Counted from the stretch's first letter, positions 1 to 6,394 are shown. The stretch is 6,830 bases of DNA from Candidatus Aminicenantota bacterium (GCA_030614645.1 JAUWTR010000092.1:1-6830); one strand, 5' to 3'. The notes: generated by a model from the letters alone, not told the origin. Numbers and translations: made by a program.

Positions 1-101
1 GGATGTACCCAATTAGGATGATCTTTATGGATTTTTTCCGGCAGATAGATAAACTTTTTTAACTCTTTTTTGTTTTGTACTTCTTTAAGAGTAATATCCA
101 T
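1..101 (-). CDS. 5' end of a GNAT-like acetyltransferase family protein (partial)
   Basis: Read on the minus strand from an ATG at 101-99, the frame stays open for 33 complete codons and runs off the window at base 1. The predicted start is MDITLKEVQNKKELKKFIYL, followed by PEKIHKDHPNWVH. The pattern of a short beta strand, then KKELKKFI, then KDHPNWV closely matches, from memory, the N-terminus of a widespread family of roughly 370-residue proteins annotated as GNAT family N-acetyltransferases, where the motif usually reads YKDNPNWVPP. The start is well supported by a GAGG ribosome site (plus-strand 109-112), 7 nt before the ATG, and by an extended -10 promoter further upstream. The catalytic acetyl-CoA-binding part lies outside the window, so substrate and activity cannot be judged. 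The gene is divergent from the rnf operon and need not be related to it. That it is a real gene is fairly secure; the family call is moderate. Confidence 0.62.
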   Translation of the reverse strand, partial: MDITLKEVQNKKELKKFIYLPEKIHKDHPNWVH

Positions 102-140
102 TTCAAATCCTCATGTAATTTACAAAATATTTCTTTTTAT

Positions 141-168
141 ATTATATCACTTTTATATAACATGCAAA
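141..168 (-). promoter_or_regulatory. Sigma-A-type promoter for the divergent minus-strand gene
   Basis: On the minus strand there is a -35-like TTTGCA (plus-strand 163-168), a 16-nt spacer and a perfect TATAAT -10 box (plus-strand 141-146). A TG one base before the -10 (plus-strand 148-149) makes it an extended -10 element. Transcription would begin near base 134, giving a leader of about 30 nt that contains the GAGG ribosome site at 109-112. Position, orientation and match all agree with the partial gene at 1-101. Confidence 0.7.
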
Positions 169-208
169 ACTTTATTATCACCGTCATGGTCACGCTGTGT
201 TATTTATA

Positions 209-238
209 TTGACAAAGAGAGCATAGAATTAATACACT
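209..238 (+). promoter_or_regulatory. Probable promoter of the rnf operon
   Basis: A perfect TTGACA -35 box lies at 209-214. With an 18-nt spacer, TACACT at 233-238 gives four of six matches to TATAAT. Transcription would start near 245, leaving a leader of only about 23 nt before the rnfC start codon. This is the only good -35 box between the divergent gene and rnfC, but the -10 is mediocre, so a different start or help from an activator is possible. TAGAAT at 224-229 is a better -10 by sequence, but no suitable -35 box sits at the right distance upstream of it. Confidence 0.5.
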
Positions 239-267
239 TTAGAACTAATATTTGAGCGCTTGAAATA

Positions 268-1587
268 ATGAAAACAAAGACGTTTCCTCATGGTATACAT
301 CCGCAGGAATTAAAGGAAGCGACCAGCCATACATCTCTGCAACCGCTGCCAGCTCCAGAAAAAGTAATCATACCATTACATCAACATTTTGGCAGCCCCG
401 CTGAACCTCTAGTCAAAAAAGGAGATGAGGTCTTTATGGGGCAAAAGATCGGAGAGAGCAAATCGTTTTTTTCCGCCTGTGTTCATTCCAGTGTTTCTGG
501 AAAAGTGATGAAAGTCGAAAATTACAATCACCCGTTGGGCAATCCTGTTCCTGCGGTTACAATTTCCAATGACGGCGATGATCGTGTTTTTCCTGAAATC
601 AAAAAGCACAAAAATCCTTTGTCATTAAATCCGGAAAAAATCCGCCATATTGTCAAAGATGCTGGAATAGTCGGGCTCGGGGGAGCAGCGTTCCCTACTG
701 CAGTAAAACTGTCTCCTCCCAAAGACAAACCTATTGACACGATCATAATCAATGGATGTGAGTGCGAACCATTGCTTACAGCCGACCACCGGCTGATGCT
801 GGAATATCCAGATGAAATTATTCAAGGAGCAGAGTTGGTTCGGATTGCAACAGGCGCAGAAAAAATTATACTCGGCATTGAAAATAACAAACAAGATGTC
901 TATAAACTTTTACAGAAAAAAAATTATACTTTCCCCCTGGAAATCTCTCTTTTAAAAACAAAATATCCCCAGGGCGCTGAAAAAAACCTCATCTCTGCCC
1001 TGCTAAAACGGGTTGTGCCCAGAGGGGGGCTTCCTTTTGATGTAGGAGTAGTGGTGCAGAATGTCGGCACTGTCAAAGCGATCTGGGATGCTGTAAACAC
1101 GGGAAAACCCCTTTATGAAAGAGCCCTGACTGTGTCCGGAGCCGGAATCACCTCCCCAAAAAATCTAATAGTCCGGATAGGCTCTCTTTTCCAAAATGCC
1201 ATCGACTATTGCGGCGGCTTGCAGGATAGTGCAAATATTCTAGTCATGGGCGGGCCAATGATGGGACTTGCCCAAGGGACACCTGATGTTCCGGTTATTA
1301 AAGGGACTTCCGGTATCCTGGCTTGGGCTGAGCCGGAGCAGATAACCGAACATAACTGCATAAGCTGCCGCCGATGTGTCACTCATTGCCCCATGGGCTT
1401 AGTCCCTACCCAGCTTATGAAATACAGCAAATTAGACTATCTGTCCGAAGCGGAAAGCCGGGGCATTATGGATTGTGTGGAATGCGGCTCCTGCCAGTAT
1501 TCCTGCCCAGCCGGGATTCCCCTGGTTCACTGGCTCCGGGTGGGAAAAAATAAAATCACTGACTTAAAGAGAAAAAAGAGCGCCTGA
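268..1587 (+). CDS. rnfC: Rnf complex subunit RnfC (NADH/FMN and iron-sulfur subunit)
   Basis: RnfC is the peripheral cytoplasmic subunit that exchanges electrons with NAD+/NADH. The 439-residue product has the usual clostridial length. It opens with the RnfC barrel-sandwich domain (FPHGIHPQE near residue 7, SVSGKV near residue 75). The flavin/NADH region follows, with GLGGAAFPT at 136-144 and NGCECEP at 162-168, homologous to NuoF of complex I. An SLBB-like segment lies near 286-335. Two CxxCxxCxxxCP motifs, with cysteines at 364, 367, 370, 374 and 403, 406, 409, 413, should bind two [4Fe-4S] clusters. NGAECEP is the common form in relatives, so Cys164 is a small deviation. The ribosome site is weak (GAG at 254-256), but the ATG at 268 places the conserved N-terminus correctly. 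It is the first gene of the operon, and its TGA overlaps the ATG of rnfD by one base. Confidence 0.96.
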   Translation: MKTKTFPHGIHPQELKEATSHTSLQPLPAPEKVIIPLHQHFGSPAEPLVKKGDEVFMGQKIGESKSFFSACVHSSVSGKVMKVENYNHPLGNPVPAVTISNDGDDRVFPEIKKHKNPLSLNPEKIRHIVKDAGIVGLGGAAFPTAVKLSPPKDKPIDTIIINGCECEPLLTADHRLMLEYPDEIIQGAELVRIATGAEKIILGIENNKQDVYKLLQKKNYTFPLEISLLKTKYPQGAEKNLISALLKRVVPRGGLPFDVGVVVQNVGTVKAIWDAVNTGKPLYERALTVSGAGITSPKNLIVRIGSLFQNAIDYCGGLQDSANILVMGGPMMGLAQGTPDVPVIKGTSGILAWAEPEQITEHNCISCRRCVTHCPMGLVPTQLMKYSKLDYLSEAESRGIMDCVECGSCQYSCPAGIPLVHWLRVGKNKITDLKRKKSA

Positions 1588-2561
1588 TGACGAATAACAG
1601 ATTTATCCTTAAATCATCTCCTCATTTTAAAGGAAAAGACTCTGTACCAAAGATCATGTATGCTGTTATCATCAGCTTGATCCCTGCAATTGCGGCATCA
1701 TTCTATTTCTTCCGAATAAGAGCTCTGCTTATCTATCTACTCTCTGTTTCCGCCTGTTTGATAACAGAGGCCGTTTTCCTTAAAGCCAGAAAGAAACCAA
1801 TGCATTCCCTCTGGGACGGATCTGCCATTATCACAGGCTTGCTGCTGGCGATGACGCTTCCACCCTCCCTTTCCCTGGAGATAGTTGTGATCGGGGCTGT
1901 CGTATCTATCACTTTAGGAAAACATGTCTTCGGTGGCTTAGGCGACAATATCTTCAACCCGGCTTTAGTAGGGCGTGCTTTTCTTCAGGTCGCTTTCCCT
2001 GTTGCTATGACAACTTGGATACCACCAGTAACCAACCAAATCAATACCGCTACCTATGCCACTCCCCTCGGAAATTTAAAATTTCAAGCTGCAGCCGCCC
2101 AGGGGGCTCTGACTCCGCTTAAGGACCTTTTCTGGGGAAATATCGGCGGATGCTTGGGTGAGACTTCAGCTGTAGCACTATTGTTAGGCGCAGCCTTTCT
2201 GCTTTACAAGCGAGCTATCGACTGGCGGATTCCCGTGGGGATTATTTCAATACTGACTGTGTTTACAGGGATTTTCTGGCTTACCGGCCCGGACAAGTAT
2301 GCTTCCCCTGCTTTTCATTTCCTTGCCGGCGGACTAATAATCGGCGCATTCTTTATGGCCACAGATATGGTGACTTCCCCGATATCGCCCCTCGGGGCCT
2401 GGATATATGCCTTAGGAATCGGCCTCCTTATCGGGATTATTAGGCTTTTCGGAGGATTCCCAGAAGGAGTGATGTTCTCCATATTGCTCATGAACACTTT
2501 TGTGCCGCTGATAAACCGCTATACTCGGCCACGCATTCTTGGTGAAAGGAGCACGCATTGA
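1587..2561 (+). CDS. rnfD: Rnf complex subunit RnfD (membrane flavoprotein)
   Basis: RnfD is an integral membrane subunit, homologous to NqrB, that carries a covalently bound FMN and takes part in ion translocation. The 324-residue product is rich in hydrophobic segments (for example around residues 22-45, 78-110, 195-206, 217-232 and 270-287). The family signature GGLGDNIFNPA lies at 116-126 and ATDMVTSP at 258-265. The expected FMN-attachment threonine is Thr159 in YATPL; many homologues have SGATPL or similar here, so the two preceding residues differ but the ATPL core is kept. The ATG overlaps the rnfC stop in a TGATG arrangement, with a short GAG at 1578-1580 as ribosome site. Its own TGA overlaps the TTG start of rnfG. 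Whether the complex pumps Na+ or H+ cannot be read from the sequence by eye. Confidence 0.96.
   Translation: MTNNRFILKSSPHFKGKDSVPKIMYAVIISLIPAIAASFYFFRIRALLIYLLSVSACLITEAVFLKARKKPMHSLWDGSAIITGLLLAMTLPPSLSLEIVVIGAVVSITLGKHVFGGLGDNIFNPALVGRAFLQVAFPVAMTTWIPPVTNQINTATYATPLGNLKFQAAAAQGALTPLKDLFWGNIGGCLGETSAVALLLGAAFLLYKRAIDWRIPVGIISILTVFTGIFWLTGPDKYASPAFHFLAGGLIIGAFFMATDMVTSPISPLGAWIYALGIGLLIGIIRLFGGFPEGVMFSILLMNTFVPLINRYTRPRILGERSTH
2545..2560 (+). promoter_or_regulatory. Ribosome site fixing a TTG start for rnfG
   Basis: AAAGGAG at 2545-2551 is followed by a 6-nt spacer and TTG at 2558-2560, which overlaps the TGA stop of rnfD as TTGA. The next in-frame ATG (2576) has no ribosome site in front of it and would remove the residues just before the membrane anchor. 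The site therefore supports initiation at TTG. Confidence 0.75.
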
Positions 2562-3163
2562 ATCTTTCAGCCAGAATGATCGTTGTGTTAACCGCAGTAG
2601 GACTCATATCCGGAAGCCTAATGGCTGTAGTCGGAATGCTGACCAAAGACCGGATTGCTCTCAATAGGCAGCAGGAGATCGAAGCTGCTATCCTTGAGGT
2701 AGTGCCGGGGACAGACACAAGCGAAGAGTTATTTACAGAGAAAAACTTTACTATATACGGCGGGAAAAACAGGGACGGTAATCTGATCGGATATGCTGTT
2801 TATACTTCCGGAACAGGCTTTCAAGATATTATAAGCCTCATGTTTGGTACTGATCCTAATATAACAAAAATCAATGCTTTGTCCATACTCGAACAAAAAG
2901 AAACTCCAGGTTTGGGAGCAAAGATCACAGATAAGGAACTCTTTCTCAGATTCTGGGATAATAAAAACGCTGGCAGTGCCTTAAGCCTGCGAAAACCGGC
3001 AGTCAGATCCCAGGATGAATTGGCTGCAAATGAAGTCAATACTATCACAGGGGCAACCATATCGTCAGATAAAGTCCTGAGTATTGTAAACCAGTCCCTG
3101 GAGAAATTAAAACAAATAAAACAAGCAGGCAAACTTATAAGCGAGGATAATGATGCCGAGTAA
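2558..3163 (+). CDS. rnfG: Rnf complex subunit RnfG (extracytoplasmic flavoprotein)
   Basis: RnfG is anchored by one N-terminal helix and carries a covalently linked FMN on the outer face of the membrane; it is homologous to NqrC. The 201-residue product begins with a hydrophobic segment at about residues 7-28, followed by the soluble FMN-binding domain. Family markers are ETPGLG at 115-120 and the flavinylation motif TGATISS at 164-170, in which Thr167 is the expected phosphoester-linked residue (consensus S/T-G-A-S/T-x-S/T). Attachment needs an ApbE flavin transferase, which is not in this window. The start is TTG, chosen because of the strong ribosome site 6 nt upstream. The gene overlaps rnfD by 4 nt and rnfE by about 11-14 nt. 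Confidence 0.95.
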   Translation: MNLSARMIVVLTAVGLISGSLMAVVGMLTKDRIALNRQQEIEAAILEVVPGTDTSEELFTEKNFTIYGGKNRDGNLIGYAVYTSGTGFQDIISLMFGTDPNITKINALSILEQKETPGLGAKITDKELFLRFWDNKNAGSALSLRKPAVRSQDELAANEVNTITGATISSDKVLSIVNQSLEKLKQIKQAGKLISEDNDAE

Positions 3164-3767
3164 AAGCGTAGGAGCTGAATATATCAAGGGCCTCTGGGAA
3201 GAAAACCCGGTGTTCCGGCAGCTTCTGGGCATGTGCCCAATACTTGCTGTAACAAATGCTGTTATAAATGGGATAGCCATGGGCCTTGCGACCTACTTTG
3301 TTCTGATTTTAAGCTCAGTGGTGGTATCCTCCATAAAAAAATTAATCCCCAGCCAGGTCCGAATCGCCAGCTATATCGTGATCATCGCCACCTTTGTTAC
3401 TATTGCCGACCGTTTTATGGCCGCATTCTTCCCCCCCATATCCAAATCTCTAGGGCCATATATTCCTTTGATCGTTGTCAATTGTATTATCCTCGGCCGC
3501 CAGGAAGCTTTTTCCTCAAAAAATTCCGTAGGCCGCTCCCTAGTAGATGCCCTGGGGATGAGCACAGGTTTTATTCTGGCTCTACTGGTCTTGAGTTCGA
3601 TCAGAGAAATATTGGGAATGGGAACCTTCCTCGGACATCAGGTTATGGGAGCCTGGTTTAAACCCTGGATAATCATGATCCTCCCGGCAGGAGCATTTAT
3701 CACCCTGGGAATTCTGCTGGCAGTCGCGCTTGTAATTGAAAGCGAGACAAAAAAGAGGAAAAACTGA
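3153..3767 (+). CDS. rnfE: Rnf complex subunit RnfE (membrane subunit)
   Basis: RnfE is a six-helix-type membrane protein, homologous to NqrD and paralogous to RnfA. In the complex the two sit in opposite orientation and together hold an intramembrane iron-sulfur centre that passes electrons across the membrane. The expected cysteines are present: Cys28 in LGMCPILAVTN and Cys111 in VNCIILG (numbered from the start used here). The N-terminal NPVFRQLLGMCP and the charged segment RQEAF are typical of the family. Two adjacent ATGs exist at 3150 and 3153; GAGG at 3143-3146 is 6 nt from the second and only 3 nt from the first, so 3153 is preferred, giving 204 residues. The gene overlaps the end of rnfG, and its TGA overlaps the ATG of rnfA by one base. 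A run of seven C at 3431-3437 lies within the reading frame, which is intact. Confidence 0.95.
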   Translation: MPSKSVGAEYIKGLWEENPVFRQLLGMCPILAVTNAVINGIAMGLATYFVLILSSVVVSSIKKLIPSQVRIASYIVIIATFVTIADRFMAAFFPPISKSLGPYIPLIVVNCIILGRQEAFSSKNSVGRSLVDALGMSTGFILALLVLSSIREILGMGTFLGHQVMGAWFKPWIIMILPAGAFITLGILLAVALVIESETKKRKN

Positions 3768-4342
3768 TGGAACTTTTAACTCTCTTCATCGCAGCCATCC
3801 TGGTAAACAATTTTGTCCTGTATTACTTTCTGGGTATCTGCCCGTTTCTCGGGGTAAGTAAAAAAATCGACTCCGCCTTTTCTATGGGACTGGCAGTGAC
3901 TTTTGTTATGACTATAACCGCTGTTGTTTCCTGGATGATCAACCACTGGATACTTATCCCTTACAATCTTGATTATCTCCAGATAGTCTCTTTCATCCTG
4001 GTCATCGCTGCCTTGGTACAGCTGGTAGAGATGTTCATCAGGAAAATCAGCCCTCCGCTTTACCAGGCTTTAGGGATCTATCTGCCGCTAATAACTACTA
4101 ACTGTGCGATAATGGGACTGGCATTATTGGCAGCTTTGAAAGATTATGGTTTTGCTAAAACAGTTGTTTTTGGGGTCGGGTCCGGCCTGGGATTCACATT
4201 GGCCATTGTACTTATGGCAGGAATCCGGGAACAGCTCGACCTGGCTGATGTGCCTGAGCCTTTAAAAGGCGCTGGAATCGCCTTGATCATAGCCGGAATC
4301 ATAGCGCTTGCCTTTACCGGTTTTTCAGGAATGATAAACTAA
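3767..4342 (+). CDS. rnfA: Rnf complex subunit RnfA (membrane subunit)
   Basis: RnfA is the partner of RnfE in the membrane core and is homologous to NqrE. The 191-residue product has about six hydrophobic helices. The two expected metal-binding cysteines are Cys25 in LGICPFLG and Cys113 in TNCAIMG. The C-terminal part contains AGIREQLDLADVPEPLKG (residues 152-169), a highly conserved RnfA stretch. A GAGGA ribosome site at 3755-3759 lies 7 nt before the ATG, and the start overlaps the rnfE stop as TGATG. The stop overlaps the rnfB start as TAATG. The sequence similarity between RnfA and RnfE (ICP/MCP near the N-terminus, NC followed by GL or GR in the middle) reflects their ancient duplication. 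Confidence 0.96.
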   Translation: MELLTLFIAAILVNNFVLYYFLGICPFLGVSKKIDSAFSMGLAVTFVMTITAVVSWMINHWILIPYNLDYLQIVSFILVIAALVQLVEMFIRKISPPLYQALGIYLPLITTNCAIMGLALLAALKDYGFAKTVVFGVGSGLGFTLAIVLMAGIREQLDLADVPEPLKGAGIALIIAGIIALAFTGFSGMIN

Positions 4343-5148
4343 TGGATGTATTAATACCGATTCTCACCATGGGAGCTCTGGGATTGATCTTCTCTGTCGG
4401 GCTTGCTATTGCCTATCAGAAACTCAAGGTCGAAGAAGACCCTAAAGTCGCAATAATATCAGAGGCTCTGCCGCAGGCAAACTGCGGGGCTTGCGGATAT
4501 TCCGGCTGTCGGGCCTTTGCTGAAGCCGTAATCAAGGGTGAAGCTGAAACAAACGGCTGCCCGGTCGGCGGGGAAGAAACCATCATAAAAATCGCTGAGA
4601 TCATGGGTGTAAAAGCAGGTGAAGTAGTAAAGAAAATAGCCCGTATCCTCTGCCATGGCGATACAGAGGCAGCAAAAGACCGAGGAATATATCTCGGGAT
4701 CACAACCTGTTATGCTGCAAATCTAACCGGAGGAAACAAACTGTGTCCCTATGGCTGCCTGGGATTCGGAGACTGCGTTTTAGCCTGCCCCTTTGACGCA
4801 ATCCATATGGGTGGAGATGGGCTGCCTGTTGTTGATGGAAAGAAATGCACCGCCTGTGGAAAATGTGTGGAAGCGTGTCCCAGGAATATCATTGAGCTGG
4901 TTCCTCTTGCCCAGAATATGCTGGTTTTTTGCCGCAACCTGGATAAAGGGATAGCCCCAAAAAAGGCCTGCAAAAATGCCTGTATTGGGTGCGGTATTTG
5001 CGCAAGGGCCTGTCCTGAGGCTATAATAATGGAAAACAATCTAGCAATAATCAAAGATTATAAAAAAATAGATCCGGAGAAAATTCCGGCAATTGAAAAA
5101 TGTCCGACTAATGCTATCGGACGCCTATTTAAGGAAGATGAAGGATAA
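4342..5148 (+). CDS. rnfB: Rnf complex subunit RnfB (multi-cluster iron-sulfur subunit)
   Basis: RnfB receives electrons from reduced ferredoxin on the cytoplasmic side. The 268-residue product starts with one membrane helix (about residues 3-25). The four-cysteine iron-sulfur domain follows, with Cys48, Cys51, Cys56 and Cys73 in ANCGACGYSGC and TNGC. The rest is a ferredoxin-like region with CPYGCLGFGDCVLACPF at 135-151, CTACGKCVEACP at 169-180, CIGCGICARACPEAI at 214-228 and a final KCPTNAI at 253-259. In total I count 21 cysteines, enough for several [4Fe-4S] clusters, as expected for the long clostridial form rather than the shorter proteobacterial RnfB. The ATG overlaps the rnfA stop as TAATG; an AGGA lies 11 nt upstream, so coupling to rnfA translation is likely. 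The end overlaps the downstream RseC gene by 11 nt. Confidence 0.96.
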   Translation: MDVLIPILTMGALGLIFSVGLAIAYQKLKVEEDPKVAIISEALPQANCGACGYSGCRAFAEAVIKGEAETNGCPVGGEETIIKIAEIMGVKAGEVVKKIARILCHGDTEAAKDRGIYLGITTCYAANLTGGNKLCPYGCLGFGDCVLACPFDAIHMGGDGLPVVDGKKCTACGKCVEACPRNIIELVPLAQNMLVFCRNLDKGIAPKKACKNACIGCGICARACPEAIIMENNLAIIKDYKKIDPEKIPAIEKCPTNAIGRLFKEDEG

Positions 5149-5569
5149 TGGTACTGTCATTTCGACAGAAGGAGGCCTGGCCCAGGTGAAAGTTTCCTGT
5201 TTTCAAGCCTGTGATGAATGTTCAGCCCACAACCTTTGTATCGGCCCCACTAAAACCAAAGGACAGCTTTTAGTAAAAAACCCTTTAAACGCTTCTCCCG
5301 GCGATAAAGTCCGGATCGAAGTACCGGAGCAGAATTACACCCGGGCTCTGATCATAATTTTCGGAGGCCTGCTGGCAGCAGCCCTGGCAGGAATGGGAGT
5401 CGGATATCTTTTTTCCGGGTTTATCCCCTTATCCTTGCCGCAAAGCAGTATGCTAGGTTTTTTCCTGGGAATTGGATTAATAACATTATGGCTCTTCCGC
5501 TATTTCCGGACAATAAACCAAATTAAAATGTATCCAAGAATCATAGATATTACAAAAAAAGGAGATTAA
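5138..5569 (+). CDS. RseC/MucC-family membrane protein associated with Rnf
   Basis: The 143-residue product has the two parts of the RseC/MucC family. A short cytoplasmic domain carries the cysteine motif C21-x3-C25-x2-C28-x5-C34, and two membrane helices follow at about 70-92 and 103-123. In E. coli RseC is linked to the SoxR-reducing system, which uses the Rnf homologue Rsx; relatives next to Rnf genes probably help its assembly or iron-sulfur maturation, though this is not settled. I chose the ATG at 5138 because MKDNGTVI fits the family N-terminus. In-frame ATGs at 5093 and 5111 lie deeper inside rnfB and would add unrelated residues. AAGGA at 5131-5135 is very close to the start (2 nt), so reading probably depends on ribosomes finishing rnfB. 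The end is followed after one base by the next gene. Confidence 0.85.
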   Translation: MKDNGTVISTEGGLAQVKVSCFQACDECSAHNLCIGPTKTKGQLLVKNPLNASPGDKVRIEVPEQNYTRALIIIFGGLLAAALAGMGVGYLFSGFIPLSLPQSSMLGFFLGIGLITLWLFRYFRTINQIKMYPRIIDITKKGD

Positions 5570-5570
5570 C

Positions 5571-6305
5571 ATGGATAGACGCAGTTTTTTCAAAACAATA
5601 CTGGCAACACCATTACTAACCCCTCTTCTCTTAGCTTCCAAAAAAAATAACCCAGAATGTGAACTCCTGCTTATTGCCGATGAACCACAACAGTTTATCT
5701 CCGTTATCCTGCAGGAAGTAAAGAAATACCACACTGCTTCCGGAAAAAGATTTGCCTTCCTTAATCCTCATCCCCAAAAACAAGAATTGACAAGTGTCCT
5801 TCAGCAAAAAGGATGGATGCCTGTCCAGAACCCTGCCCAAGCCGACCTGTCACTCTCTTTCAGCCATTTACACCAGAAAACGCGCCCATCATTCAGCTTG
5901 GTCAAGGGAGGCAGGATCTGGGATATCCGCACCCAAAAACTCTCTTCTCTTTGGAAAGAGATTAATAAAAACCTATCCCCCTCTTTTGCTCTGACGATCG
6001 CCTCCTTTCAAAGGCCGGGAGCAGATCAGGCTTCCGGAGAATTCATCACCATATACCAGGATGGACAGTCTCTCGCTAAACTATCTCTCAGGCAAAACAC
6101 TGAAAAAACATTTATTACCGGAAAAGGAAAGATCACTGCCCGGATAAACAAGGGAAAAGCCTGGATCACAGAATCAGCTTGCCGCCATAAGATCTGTCAG
6201 TATACTCCTCCGGTATCATTACCTGGAGAACGGATAATCTGTGCTCCCGATCATTTTTTTATAGAAGTCAGCGGAGCTTCCGGCCCGGATACAGTTATCG
6301 GATAA
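5571..6305 (+). CDS. Exported NusG-domain-II-like protein with an unassigned middle domain
   Basis: The 244-residue product starts MDRRSFFK, a twin-arginine-like motif (RRxFFK), followed by a short hydrophobic stretch to about residue 22. This suggests Tat export or an uncleaved anchor; there is no clear AxA cleavage site or lipobox. Residues about 157-234 resemble a NusG domain II module: a strand beginning EFITIYQDGQ, then a C-x4-C pair at Cys204 and Cys209, then PGERIICAPD with Cys224 and a closing FIEVSG. Such modules occur as small extracytoplasmic proteins beside Rnf genes in several anaerobes. Residues about 29-145 do not match any family I recognise; the pattern of strands and helices looks like a compact alpha/beta fold. 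The start is secure: GGAG at 5561-5564 lies 6 nt upstream. It is the last gene of the operon. A role as an Rnf accessory or redox protein is inferred from position only. Confidence 0.72.
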   Translation: MDRRSFFKTILATPLLTPLLLASKKNNPECELLLIADEPQQFISVILQEVKKYHTASGKRFAFLNPHPQKQELTSVLQQKGWMPVQNPAQADLSLSFSHLHQKTRPSFSLVKGGRIWDIRTQKLSSLWKEINKNLSPSFALTIASFQRPGADQASGEFITIYQDGQSLAKLSLRQNTEKTFITGKGKITARINKGKAWITESACRHKICQYTPPVSLPGERIICAPDHFFIEVSGASGPDTVIG

Positions 6306-6340
6306 GGTTCATCCCGGAAATTGGTATTTAACTAGAAAAA

Positions 6341-6386
6341 GAGAGGAAGTTGTTTTTATTATTTCCTGTCGTAAATAAATTTTTTT
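6341..6386 (+). terminator. Weak candidate terminator after the rnf operon
   Basis: The arms 6341-6349 and 6362-6370 can pair over nine positions, with one G-G mismatch and one G-U pair, around a 12-nt AT-rich loop. A run of seven T follows at 6380-6386, but nine bases separate it from the stem. This is a poor match to a classical intrinsic terminator. It is listed because nothing better lies between the last operon gene and the next promoter. Confidence 0.25.
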
Positions 6387-6394
6387 AAAAAAAC

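Noticed and set aside
198..216. A possible Rex (redox sensor) site overlapping the rnf -35 box, from GTGTTAT and TTGACAA
   Set aside because: The halves match the TTGTTAA/TTAACAA type only partly (about 5 and 6 of 7), and the gap is 5 nt instead of 4. Regulation by Rex would make sense for an NADH-linked complex, but the sequence match is too weak to call.
70..255. A 61-codon plus-strand open frame upstream of rnfC
   Set aside because: It overlaps the minus-strand gene start and both promoters, has no ribosome site, and its translation is AT-driven low-complexity sequence with no recognisable family.
252..267. AGCGCT palindrome just before the rnfC start as an operator or hairpin
   Set aside because: Only six bases are self-complementary and the flanks do not extend the pairing, so it is expected by chance.
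3431..3437. Run of seven C in rnfE as a possible phase-variation or frameshift site
   Set aside because: The reading frame is intact across it, and the tract is short for slippage switching; phase variation of a core Rnf subunit would be unexpected.
3233..3661. A 142-codon open frame inside rnfE in another frame
   Set aside because: It lies wholly within the well-supported rnfE gene, and its cysteine- and proline-rich translation looks like an out-of-frame reading of membrane-protein codons.
5093..5137. A longer start for the RseC-like protein (ATG at 5093 or 5111)
   Set aside because: The extra residues come from rnfB sequence read in another frame and do not fit the family N-terminus; the ATG at 5138 does.
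6379..6393. TTTTTTTAAAAAAA as a hairpin or terminator by itself
   Set aside because: It is a self-complementary AT tract with no loop and no GC stem. It is better seen as a T run plus an A-rich stretch upstream of the TetR promoter.
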